In this document: positions 15,001 to 26,600 of the stretch, in pieces
Layout: each line of letters starts with the position of its first letter
How positions within the stretch are numbered: the stretch's first letter is position 1
Assembly (NCBI GenBank): GCA_946699065.1
Contig: CAMPDV010001441.1
Coordinates: 51,408 to 115,407 of the forward strand
Direction of reading: 5' to 3'
Origin: Loxodes magnus
Lineage: Eukaryota > Ciliophora > Karyorelictea > Loxodida > Loxodidae
DNA: 64,000 nucleotides
Notes under the pieces: model-generated
The model's database searches: none
The model's input: only the letters and a program-made list of their open reading frames with translations
Told to the model about the DNA's origin: nothing
Made by a program: the position numbers and the translations under genes

Positions 15001-16277
15001 ACAGGTACCTGTAAGACCATGAGTGGTCACACACATTAGGTATGATCTGTGGCTATATCCAGTAATTCAGAGTTCATCGTATCGGAAAGTGGAGATTATA
15101 CGGTGAGACTATGGGACGTCAAAACAGGTACCTGTAAGACCATGAGTGGTCACACACATTAGGTATGATCTGTGGCTATATCCAGTAATTCAGAGTTCAT
15201 CGTATCGGGAAGTGTAGATTATACGGTGAGACTATGGGACGTCAAGACAGGTACCTGTAAGACCATGAGTGGTCACACACATTATGTATGATCTGTGGCT
15301 ATATCCAGTAATTCAGAGTTCATCGTATCGTAATGTTATGATTAGACGGTGAGACTATGGGACGTCAAGACAGGTACCTGTAAGACCATGAGTGGTCACA
15401 CACATTATGTATGATCTGTGGCTATATCCAGTAATTCAGAGTTCATCGTATCGTAATGTTATGATTAGACGGTGAGACTATGGGACGTCAAGACAGGTAC
15501 CTGTAAGACCATGAGTGGTCACACACATTAGGTATGATCTGTGGCTATATCCAGTAATTCAGAGTTCATCGTATCGGGAAGTGGAGATTAGACGGTGAGA
15601 CTATGGGACGTCAAGACAGGTACCTGTAAGACCATGAGTGGTCACACACATTAGGTATGATCTGTGGCTATATCCAGTAATTCAGAGTTCATCGTATCGG
15701 GAAGTTATGATTAGACGGTGAGACTATGGGACGTCAAGACAGGTACCTGTAAGACCATGAGTGGTCACACACATTATGTATGATCTGTGGCTATATCCAG
15801 TAATTCAGAGTTCATCGTATCGGGAAGTTGAGATAATACGGTGAGACTATGGGACGTCAAAACAGGTACCTGTAAGACCATGAGTGGTCACACACATTAG
15901 GTATGATCTGTGGCTATATCCAGTAATCCAGAGTTCATCGTATCGGGAAGTTGAGATTATACGGTGAGACTATGGGACGTCAAGACAGGTACCTGTAAGA
16001 CCATGAGTGGTCACACTAGTTATGTATGATCTGTGGCTATATCCAGTAATTCAGAGTTCATCGTATCGGGAAGTGGAGATTAGACGGTGAGACTATGGGA
16101 CGTCAAGACAGGTACCTGTAAGACCATGAGTGGTCACACACATTATGTATTATCTGTGGCTATATCCAGTAATTCAGAGTTCATCGTATCGGAAAGTTAT
16201 GATTAGACGGTGAGACTATGGGACGTCAAGACAGGTACCTGTAAGACCATGAGTGGTCACACACATTAGGTATGATC
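1..16277 (+). CDS. WD40-repeat reading frame, segment A (132 units, in-frame stops)
   Basis: Frame 1 carries the WD40 repeat from the first codon (ACC, residue 10 of a unit) for 132 unit starts without one frame change, about 5,425 codons. WD40 blades form beta-propellers that bind proteins, so a recognition or scaffold role is the default inference. Stops occur in most units at codons 20, 22, 36, 38 and 40, and from 6.5 kb also at codon 4 (TAG for Trp). The first 6 kb is richest in the Arg17 variant with HQVYA or HQVLS at 19-23 (for example 1249, 1866, 2605, 3956, 5064, 6047). TAA at codon 36 is found near 1186, 2661, 3031, 3153, 3276, 11271 and 12622, and in the altered form with Cys37 near 15330 and 15452. 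Either the stops are sense codons in this genome or the segment is a degenerate copy. No start codon, signal peptide or non-WD40 domain is present. Confidence 0.5.
97..219 (+). repeat. Representative stop-free unit: one WD40 repeat
   Basis: This unit reads through without a stop and defines the numbering used here. Residues 1-6 are VRLWDV (strand c with the signature Trp4-Asp5), 7-15 KTGTCKTMS (loop and strand d), 16-17 the GH dipeptide, 18-23 THYVLS (variable), 24-35 [12 protein letters not shown] (strands a and b), 36-38 GSA, Asp39 in the tight turn, Tyr40, Thr41. His17, Ser35, Asp39 and the Trp4 of the next unit match the Ser/Thr-His-Asp-Trp hydrogen-bond tetrad of WD40 blades (known of the family). 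Variants seen across the array: codon 17 CAC/CGC, 19 CAT/AGT/AAT/TAT, 20 TAT/CAT/CAG/TCT/TAG, 22 TTA/TCA/TAT/TGA, 36 GGA/GAA/TAA/TGA, 38 GCA/GGA/GTA/TAT/TGA, 40 TAT/AAT/AAG/GAG/TAG, and 4-6 TGG..GTC/TAG..TTC. Confidence 0.95.
10980..12875 (+). repeat. Duplicated block, offset 1353 bp (11 units), about 4.5 units long
   Basis: By eye, the order of unit types from about 10980 to 11520 recurs from about 12333 to 12873: HQV-TGA-S with Tyr38-Tyr40; H-TAG-VLS with TAA at 36; codon-4 TAG with SHVSA; then the unique Arg17-Ala18 (CGCGCACAT) unit at 11461 and again at 12814. The Arg17-Ala18 marker makes common descent clear. The intervening units match other neighbours at different offsets (8, 12 and 13 units), so the region is a mosaic and not one clean duplication. 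Confidence 0.75.
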
Positions 16278-16396
16278 GACTATGGGACGTCAAGACAGGT
16301 ACCTGTAAGACCATGAGTGGTCACACTAGTCATGTATCAGCTGTGGCTATATCCAGTAATTCAGAGTTCATCGTATCGGGAAGTGGAGATTATACG
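16210..16396 (+). other. Chimeric unit with a 59-bp deletion
   Basis: The unit starting at 16210 is normal through codons 20-22 (TAG..TGATC). It then jumps at 16277/16278 directly to GACTATGGG of the next unit, losing 59 bp: the end of one repeat from codon 23 on and the first five bases of the next. The two fused units span 187 bp instead of 246. Because 59 is not a multiple of three, the WD40 frame moves from frame 1 to frame 2. I see no useful microhomology at the join. It is either a real deletion or a misassembly between near-identical units. Confidence 0.9.
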
Positions 16397-17516
16397 GTGA
16401 GACTATGGGACGTCAAGACAGGTACCTGTAAGACCATGAGTGGTCACACACATTAGGTATGATCTGTGGCTATATCCAGTAATTCAGAGTTCATCGTATC
16501 GGGAAGTGGAGATTAGACGGTGAGACTATGGGACGTCAAGACAGGTACCTGTAAGACCATGAGTGGTCACACACATCAGGTATGATCTGTGGCTATATCC
16601 AGTAATTCAGAGTTCATCGTATCGGGAAGTGGAGATTATACGGTGAGACTATGGGACGTCAAGACAGGTACCTGTAAGACCATGAGTGGTCACACTAGTC
16701 ATGTATGATCTGTGGCTATATCCAGTAATTCAGAGTTCATCGTATCGGGAAGTGGAAATTATACGGTGAGACTATGGGACGTCAAGACAGGTACCTGTAA
16801 GACCATGAGTGGTCACACACATTATGTATGATCTGTGGCTATATCCAGTAATTCAGAGTTCATCGTATCGGGAAGTGGAGATTAGACGGTGAGACTATGG
16901 GACGTCAAGACAGGTACCTGTAAGACCATGAGTGGTCACACACATTAGGTATGATCTGTGGCTATATCCAGTAATTCAGAGTTCATCGTATCGGAAAGTG
17001 GAGATTATACGGTGAGACTATGGGACGTCAAGACAGGTACCTGTAAGACCATGAGTGGTCACACACATTAGGTATGATCTGTGGCTATATCCAGTAATTC
17101 AGAGTTCATCGTATCGGGAAGTGTAGATTATACGGTGAGACTATGGGACGTCAAGACAGGTACCTGTAAGACCATGAGTGGTCACACACATTATGTATGA
17201 TCTGTGGCTATATCCAGTAATTCAGAGTTCATCGTATCGTAATGTTATGATTAGACGGTGAGACTATGGGACGTCAAGACAGGTACCTGTAAGACCATGA
17301 GTGGTCACACTAGTCATGTATCAGCTGTGGCTATATCCAGTAATTCAGAGTTCATCGTATCGGGAAGTGGAGATTAGACGGTGAGACTATGGGACGTCAA
17401 GACAGGTACCTGTAAGACCATGAGTGGTCACACACATTAGGTATGATCTGTGGCTATATCCAGTAATTCAGAGTTCATCGTATCGGGAAGTTATGATTAG
17501 ACGGTGAGACTATGGG
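16278..17516 (+). CDS. WD40-repeat reading frame, segment B (~10 units, frame 2)
   Basis: After the 59-bp deletion the repeat continues in frame 2 for about 413 codons, with unit starts at 16397, 16520 and so on to 17504. Under the standard code the only sizeable open run is 16253-16456, covering about one and a half repeats (SHVSA type with Gly38). It contains the Val38 unit near 17120 and a TAA at codon 36 with Cys37 near 17240, plus an Asn39 variant near 16755. These belong to the same higher-order block found at 14.9, 18.2 and 20.2 kb. In segment A's frame this stretch would meet two TAA codons per unit, so the shift is not silent under any code keeping TAA as stop. Confidence 0.45.
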
Positions 17517-17624
17517 GTCAAGACAGGTACCTGTAAGACCATGAGTGGTCACACACATTATGTATTATCTGTGGCTATATCCAGTAATTCAGAGTTCATC
17601 GTATCGGAAAGTTATGATTAGACG
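17504..17624 (+). other. 121-bp unit with a 2-bp deletion
   Basis: The unit starting at 17504 reads CTATGGGGTCAAG where all others read CTATGGGACGTCAAG, so two bases (AC of the Asp5 codon) are missing at 17516/17517. The next unit starts at 17625 instead of 17627. This moves the WD40 frame from frame 2 to frame 3 and does not compensate for the 59-bp deletion upstream: the net loss is 61 bp. It destroys Asp5 and the AatII-like GACGTC present in nearly all units. Confidence 0.9.
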
Positions 17625-20600
17625 GTGAGACTATGGGACGTCAAGACAGGTACCTGTAAGACCATGAGTGGTCACACACATTAGGTATGATCTGTGGCTA
17701 TATCCAGTAATTCAGAGTTCATCGTATCGGAAAGTTATGATTAGACGGTGAGACTATGGGACGTCAAGACAGGTACCTGTAAGACCATGAGTGGTCACAC
17801 ACATTAGGTATGATCTGTGGCTATATCCAGTAATTCAGAGTTCATCGTATCGGGAAGTTGAGATTAGACGGTGAGACTATGGGACGTCAAGACAGGTACC
17901 TGTAAGACCATGAGTGGTCACACACATTAGGTATGATCTGTGGCTATATCCAGTAATTCAGAGTTCATCGTATCGGGAAGTGGAGATTAGACGGTGAGAC
18001 TATGGGACGTCAAGACAGGTACCTGTAAGACCATGAGTGGTCACACACATCAGGTATGATCTGTGGCTATATCCAGTAATTCAGAGTTCATCGTATCGGG
18101 AAGTGGAGATTATACGGTGAGACTATGGGACGTCAAGACAGGTACCTGTAAGACCATGAGTGGTCACACTAGTCATGTATCAGCTGTGGCTATATCCAGT
18201 AATTCAGAGTTCATCGTATCGGGAAGTTGAGATTAGACGGTGAGACTATGGGACGTCAAGACAGGTACCTGTAAGACCATGAGTGGTCACACACATTATG
18301 TATGATCTGTGGCTATATCCAGTAATTCAGAGTTCATCGTATCGGGAAGTGGAGATTAGACGGTGAGACTATGGGACGTCAAGACAGGTACCTGTAAGAC
18401 CATGAGTGGTCACACACATTAGGTATGATCTGTGGCTATATCCAGTAATTCAGAGTTCATCGTATCGGAAAGTGGAGATTATACGGTGAGACTATGGGAC
18501 GTCAAAACAGGTACCTGTAAGACCATGAGTGGTCACACACATTAGGTATGATCTGTGGCTATATCCAGTAATTCAGAGTTCATCGTATCGGGAAGTGTAG
18601 ATTATACGGTGAGACTATGGGACGTCAAGACAGGTACCTGTAAGACCATGAGTGGTCACACACATTATGTATGATCTGTGGCTATATCCAGTAATTCAGA
18701 GTTCATCGTATCGTAATGTTATGATTAGACGGTGAGACTATGGGACGTCAAGACAGGTACCTGTAAGACCATGAGTGGTCACACACATTATGTATGATCT
18801 GTGGCTATATCCAGTAATTCAGAGTTCATCGTATCGGGAAGTGGAAATTATACGGTGAGACTATGGGACGTCAAGACAGGTACCTGTAAGACCATGAGTG
18901 GTCACACACATTAGGTATGATCTGTGGCTATATCCAGTAATTCAGAGTTCATCGTATCGGGAAGTGGAGATTAGACGGTGAGACTATGGGACGTCAAGAC
19001 AGGTACCTGTAAGACCATGAGTGGTCACACACATTAGGTATGATCTGTGGCTATATCCAGTAATTCAGAGTTCATCGTATCGGGAAGTTATGATTAGACG
19101 GTGAGACTATGGGACGTCAAGACAGGTACCTGTAAGACCATGAGTGGTCACACACATTATGTATGATCTGTGGCTATATCCAGTAATTCAGAGTTCATCG
19201 TATCGGGAAGTTGAGATAATACGGTGAGACTATGGGACGTCAAAACAGGTACCTGTAAGACCATGAGTGGTCACACACATTAGGTATGATCTGTGGCTAT
19301 ATCCAGTAATTCAGAGTTCATCGTATCGGGAAGTTGAGATTATACGGTGAGACTATGGGACGTCAAGACAGGTACCTGTAAGACCATGAGTGGTCACACT
19401 AGTTATGTATGATCTGTGGCTATATCCAGTAATTCAGAGTTCATCGTATCGGGAAGTGGAGATTAGACGGTGAGACTATGGGACGTCAAGACAGGTACCT
19501 GTAAGACCATGAGTGGTCACACACATTATGTATTATCTGTGGCTATATCCAGTAATTCAGAGTTCATCGTATCGGAAAGTTATGATTAGACGGTGAGACT
19601 ATGGGACGTCAAGACAGGTACCTGTAAGACCATGAGTGGTCACACTAGTCATGTATCAGCTGTGGCTATATACAGTAATTCAGAGTTCATCGTATCGGGA
19701 AGTGCAGATTATACGGTGAGACTATGGGACGTCAAGACAGGTACCTGTAAGACCATGAGTGGTCACACTAGTCATGTATCAGCTGTGGCTATATCCAGTA
19801 ATTCAGAGTTCATCGTATCGGGAAGTGGAGATTATACGGTGAGACTATGGGACGTCAAGACAGGTACCTGTAAGACCATGAGTGGTCACACACATTAGGT
19901 ATGATCTGTGGCTATATCCAGTAATTCAGAGTTCATCGTATCGGGAAGTGGAGATTAGACGGTGAGACTATGGGACGTCAAGACAGGTACCTGTAAGACC
20001 ATGAGTGGTCACACACATCAGGTATGATCTGTGGCTATATCCAGTAATTCAGAGTTCATCGTATCGGGAAGTGGAAATTATACGGTGAGACTATGGGACG
20101 TCAAGACAGGTACCTGTAAGACCATGAGTGGTCACACTAGTCATGTATCAGCTGTGGCTATATCCAGTAATTCAGAGTTCATCGTATCGGGAAGTTGAGA
20201 TTAGACGGTGAGACTATGGGACGTCAAGACAGGTACCTGTAAGACCATGAGTGGTCACACACATTATGTATGATCTGTGGCTATATCCAGTAATTCAGAG
20301 TTCATCGTATCGGGAAGTGGAGATTAGACGGTGAGACTATGGGACGTCAAGACAGGTACCTGTAAGACCATGAGTGGTCACACACATTAGGTATGATCTG
20401 TGGCTATATCCAGTAATTCAGAGTTCATCGTATCGGAAAGTGGAGATTATACGGTGAGACTATGGGACGTCAAAACAGGTACCTGTAAGACCATGAGTGG
20501 TCACACACATTAGGTATGATCTGTGGCTATATCCAGTAATTCAGAGTTCATCGTATCGGGAAGTGTAGATTATACGGTGAGACTATGGGACGTCAAGACA

Positions 20601-23600
20601 GGTACCTGTAAGACCATGAGTGGTCACACACATTATGTATGATCTGTGGCTATATCCAGTAATTCAGAGTTCATCGTATCGTAATGTTATGATTAGACGG
20701 TGAGACTATGGGACGTCAAGACAGGTACCTGTAAGACCATGAGTGGTCACACACATTAGGTATGATCTGTGGCTATATCCAGTAATTCAGAGTTCATCGT
20801 ATCGGGAAGTGGAGATTATACGGTGAGACTATGGGACGTCAAGACAGGTACCTGTAAGACCATGAGTGGTCACACACATTAGGTATGATCTGTGGCTATA
20901 TCCAGTAATTCAGAGTTCATCGTATCGGGAAGTTGAGATTAGACGGTGAGACTATAGGACTTCAAGACAGGTACCTGTAAGACCATGAGTGGTCACACAC
21001 ATTAGGTATGATCTGTGGCTATATCCAGTAATTCAGAGTTCATCGTATCGGGAAGTGGAGATTATACGGTGAGACTATGGGACGTCAAGACAGGTACCTG
21101 TAAGACCATGAGTGGTCACACACATTAGGTATTATCTGTGGCTATATCCAGTAATTCAGAGTTCATCGTATCGGGAAGTTGAGATTATACGGTGAGACTA
21201 TGGGACGTCAAGACAGGTACCTGTAAGACCATGAGTGGTCACACTAGTCATGTATCAGCTGTGGCTATATCCAGTAATTCAGAGTTCATCGTATCGGGAA
21301 GTGGAGATTAGACGGTGAGACTATGGGACGTCAAGACAGGTACCTGTAAGACCATGAGTGGTCACACACATTAGGTATGATCTGTGGCTATATCCAGTAA
21401 TTCAGAGTTCATCGTATCGGGAAGTTATGATTAGACGGTGAGACTATGGGACGTCAAGACAGGTACCTGTAAGACCATGAGTGGTCACACACATTATGTA
21501 TGATCTGTGGCTATATCCAGTAATTCAGAGTTCATCGTATCGGGAAGTGGAGATTATACGGTGAGACTATGGGACGTCAAGACAGGTACCTGTAAGACCA
21601 TGAGTGGTCGCACACATCAGGTATATGCTGTGGCTATATCCAGTAATTCAGAGTTCATCGTATCGGGAAGTGGAGATTATACGGTGAGACTATGGGACGT
21701 CAAGACAGGTACCTGTAAGACCATGAGTGGTCACACACATTAGGTATGATCTGTGGCTATATCCAGTAATTCAGAGTTCATCGTATCGGAAAGTTATGAT
21801 TAGACGGTGAGACTATGGGACGTCAAGACAGGTACCTGTAAGACCATGAGTGGTCACACACATTATGTATGATCTGTGGCTATATCCAGTAATTCAGAGT
21901 TCATCGTATCGGGAAGTGGAGATTATACGGTGAGACTATGGGACGTCAAAACAGGTACCTGTAAGACCATGAGTGGTCACACACATTAGGTATGATCTGT
22001 GGCTATATCCAGTAATTCAGAGTTCATCGTATCGGGAAGTGGAAATTATACGGTGAGACTATGGGACGTCAAGACAGGTACCTGTAAGACCATGAGTGGT
22101 CACACACATTAGGTATGATCTGTGGCTATATCCAGTAATTCAGAGTTCATCGTATCGGAAAGTTATGATTAGACGGTGAGACTATGGGACGTCAAGACAG
22201 GTACCTGTAAGACCATGAGTGGTCACACACATTAGGTATTATCTGTGGCTATATCCAGTAATTCAGAGTTCATCGTATCGGGAAGTTGAGATAATACGGT
22301 GAGACTATGGGACGTCAAGACAGGTACCTGTAAGACCATGAGTGGTCACACACATTAGGTATGATCTGTGGCTATATCCAGTAATTCAGAGTTCATCGTA
22401 TCGGGAAGTGGAGATTATACGGTGAGACTATGGGACGTCAAGACAGGTACCTGTAAGACCATGAGTGGTCACACACATTAGGTATGATCTGTGGCTATAT
22501 CCAGTAATTCAGAGTTCATCGTATCGGGAAGTGGAGATTATACGGTGAGACTATGGGACGTCAAGACAGGTACCTGTAAGACCATGAGTGGTCACACACA
22601 TTAGGTATGATCTGTGGCTATATCCAGTAATTCAGAGTTCATCGTATCGGAAAGTTATGATTATACGGTGAGACTATGGGACGTCAAGACAGGTACCTGT
22701 AAGACCATGAGTGGTTACACACATTAGGTATGATCTGTGGCTATATCCAGTAATTCAGAGTTCATCGTATCGGGAAGTTATGATTATACGGTGAGACTAT
22801 GGGACGTCAAGACAGGTACCTGTAAGACCATGAGTGGTCACACACATTAGGTATGATCTGTGGCTATATCCAGTAATTCAGAGTTCATCGTATCGGGAAG
22901 TTGAGATTATACGGTGAGACTATGGGACGTCAAGACAGGTACCTGTAAGACCATGAGTGGTCACACTAGTTATGTATGATCTGTGGCTATATCCAGTAAT
23001 TCAGAGTTCATCGTATCGGGAAGTGGAGATTAGACGGTGAGACTATGGGACGTCAAGACAGGTACCTGTAAGACCATGAGTGGTCACACACATTATGTAT
23101 TATCTGTGGCTATATCCAGTAATTCAGAGTTCATCGTATCGGGAAGTGGAGATTATACGGTGAGACTATGGGACGTCAAGACAGGTACCTGTAAGACCAT
23201 GAGTGGTCACACACATTAGGTATGATCTGTGGCTATATCCAGTAATTCAGAGTTCATCGTATCGGGAAGTTGAGATTAGACGGTGAGACTATAGGACTTC
23301 AAGACAGGTACCTGTAAGACCATGAGTGGTCACACACATTAGGTATGATCTGTGGCTATATCCAGTAATTCAGAGTTCATCGTATCGGGAAGTTATGATT
23401 AGACGGTGAGACTATGGGACGTCAAGACAGGTACCTGTAAGACCATGAGTGGTCACACACATTAGGTATTATCTGTGGCTATATCCAGTAATTCAGAGTT
23501 CATCGTATCGGGAAGTTGAGATTATACGGTGAGACTATGGGACGTCAAGACAGGTACCTGTAAGACCATGAGTGGTCACACACATTAGGTATGATCTGTG

Positions 23601-26600
23601 GCTATATCCAGTAATTCAGAGTTCATCGTATCGGGAAGTGGAGATTAGACGGTGAGACTATGGGACGTCAAGACAGGTACCTGTAAGACCATGAGTGGTC
23701 ACACACATTAGGTATGATCTGTGGCTATATCCAGTAATTCAGAGTTCATCGTATCGGGAAGTTATGATTAGACGGTGAGACTATGGGACGTCAAGACAGG
23801 TACCTGTAAGACCATGAGTGGTCACACACATTATGTATGATCTGTGGCTATATCCAGTAATTCAGAGTTCATCGTATCGGGAAGTTGAGATAATACGGTG
23901 AGACTATGGGACGTCAAAACAGGTACCTGTAAGACCATGAGTGGTCACACACATTAGGTATGATCTGTGGCTATATCCAGTAATTCAGAGTTCATCGTAT
24001 CGGGAAGTTGAGATTAGACGGTGAGACTATGGGACGTCAAGACAGGTACCTGTAAGACCATGAGTGGTCACACTAGTTATGTATGATCTGTGGCTATATC
24101 CAGTAATTCAGAGTTCATCGTATCGGGAAGTGGAGATTAGACGGTGAGACTATGGGACGTCAAGACAGGTACCTGTAAGACCATGAGTGGTCACACACAT
24201 TATGTATTATCTGTGGCTATATCCAGTAATTCAGAGTTCATCGTATCGGAAAGTTATGATTAGACGGTGAGACTATGGGACGTCAAGACAGGTACCTGTA
24301 AGACCATGAGTGGTCACACTAGTCATGTATCAGCTGTGGCTATATCCAGTAATTCAGAGTTCATCGTATCGGGAAGTGGAGATTATACGGTGAGACTATG
24401 GGACGTCAAGACAGGTACCTGTAAGACCATGAGTGGTCACACACATTAGGTATGATCTGTGGCTATATCCAGTAATTCAGAGTTCATCGTATCGGGAAGT
24501 GGAGATTAGACGGTGAGACTATGGGACGTCAAGACAGGTACCTGTAAGACCATGAGTGGTCACACACATCAGGTATGATCTGTGGCTATATCCAGTAATT
24601 CAGAGTTCATCGTATCGGGAAGTGGAGATTATACGGTGAGACTATGGGACGTCAAGACAGGTACCTGTAAGACCATGAGTGGTCACACTAGTCATGTATC
24701 AGCTGTGGCTATATCCAGTAATTCAGAGTTCATCGTATCGGGAAGTTGAGATTAGACGGTGAGACTATGGGACGTCAAGACAGGTACCTGTAAGACCATG
24801 AGTGGTCACACACATTATGTATGATCTGTGGCTATATCCAGTAATTCAGAGTTCATCGTATCGGGAAGTGGAGATTATACGGTGAGACTATGGGACGTCA
24901 AGACAGGTACCTGTAAGACCATGAGTGGTCACACACATTAGGTATGATCTGTGGCTATATCCAGTAATTCAGAGTTCATCGTATCGGGAAGTTGAGATTA
25001 GACGGTGAGACTATAGGACTTCAAGACAGGTACCTGTAAGACCATGAGTGGTCACACACATTAGGTATGATCTGTGGCTATATCCAGTAATTCAGAGTTC
25101 ATCGTATCGGGAAGTTATGATTAGACGGTGAGACTATGGGACGTCAAGACAGGTACCTGTAAGACCATGAGTGGTCACACACATTATGTATGATCTGTGG
25201 CTATATCCAGTAATTCAGAGTTCATCGTATCGTAATGTTATGATTAGACGGTGAGACTATGGGACGTCAAGACAGGTACCTGTAAGACCATGAGTGGTCA
25301 CACACATTAGGTATGATCTGTGGCTATATCCAGTAATTCAGAGTTCATCGTATCGGGAAGTTATGATTAGACGGTGAGACTATGGGACGTCAAGACAGGT
25401 ACCTGTAAGACCATGAGTGGTCACACACATTAGGTATGATCTGTGGCTATATCCAGTAATTCAGAGTTCATCGTATCGGGAAGTTGAGATTAGACGGTGA
25501 GACTATAGGACTTCAAGACAGGTACCTGTAAGACCATGAGTGGTCACACACATTAGGTATGATCTGTGGCTATATCCAGTAATTCAGAGTTCATCGTATC
25601 GGGAAGTTATGATTAGACGGTGAGACTATGGGACGTCAAGACAGGTACCTGTAAGACCATGAGTGGTCACACACATTAGGTATTATCTGTGGCTATATCC
25701 AGTAATTCAGAGTTCATCGTATCGGGAAGTTGAGATTATACGGTGAGACTATGGGACGTCAAGACAGGTACCTGTAAGACCATGAGTGGTCACACTAGTC
25801 ATGTATCAGCTGTGGCTATATCCAGTAATTCAGAGTTCATCGTATCGGGAAGTTGAGATAATACGGTGAGACTATGGGACGTCAAGACAGGTACCTGTAA
25901 GACCATGAGTGGTCACACACATTATGTATTATCTGTGGCTATATCCAGTAATTCAGAGTTCATCGTATCGGGAAGTGCAGATTATACGGTGAGACTATGG
26001 GACGTCAAGACAGGTACCTGTAAGACCATGAGTGGTCACACACATTAGGTATGATCTGTGGCTATATCCAGTAATTCAGAGTTCATCGTATCGGGAAGTT
26101 GAGATTAGACGGTGAGACTATGGGACGTCAAGACAGGTACCTGTAAGACCATGAGTGGTCACACACATTAGGTATGATCTGTGGCTATATCCAGTAATTC
26201 AGAGTTCATCGTATCGGGAAGTTGAGATTAGACGGTGAGACTATGGGACGTCAAGACAGGTACCTGTAAGACCATGAGTGGTCACACACATTAGGTATGA
26301 TCTGTGGCTATATCCAGTAATTCAGAGTTCATCGTATCGGGAAGTTGAGATTATACGGTGAGACTATGGGACGTCAAGACAGGTACCTGTAAGACCATGA
26401 GTGGTCACACTAGTCATGTATCAGCTGTGGCTATATCCAGTAATTCAGAGTTCATCGTATCGGGAAGTTGAGATAATACGGTGAGACTATGGGACGTCAA
26501 AACAGGTACCTGTAAGACCATGAGTGGTCACACACATTATGTATTATCTGTGGCTATATCCAGTAATTCAGAGTTCATCGTATCGGGAAGTTATGATTAG

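Larger units (their letters stand above)
14734..19592 (+). repeat. Higher-order block of 12 units, copies at 14734-16209 and 18117-19592
   Basis: The two 1476-bp copies have nearly the same unit order, including the Val38 (GTA) unit, the TAA-Cys37 unit, the TGA38-Asn40 unit followed by a Lys7 AAA unit, and the rare SYV loop (ACT AGT TAT) near 16016 and 19398. They lie 3383 bp apart, which is 28 units less the 61 bp deleted between them. One copy has Pro30 (CCA) near 15928 that the other lacks. A four-to-five-unit core with the Val38 and TAA-Cys37 units appears twice more, near 16766-17260 and 20208-20700. Confidence 0.75.
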
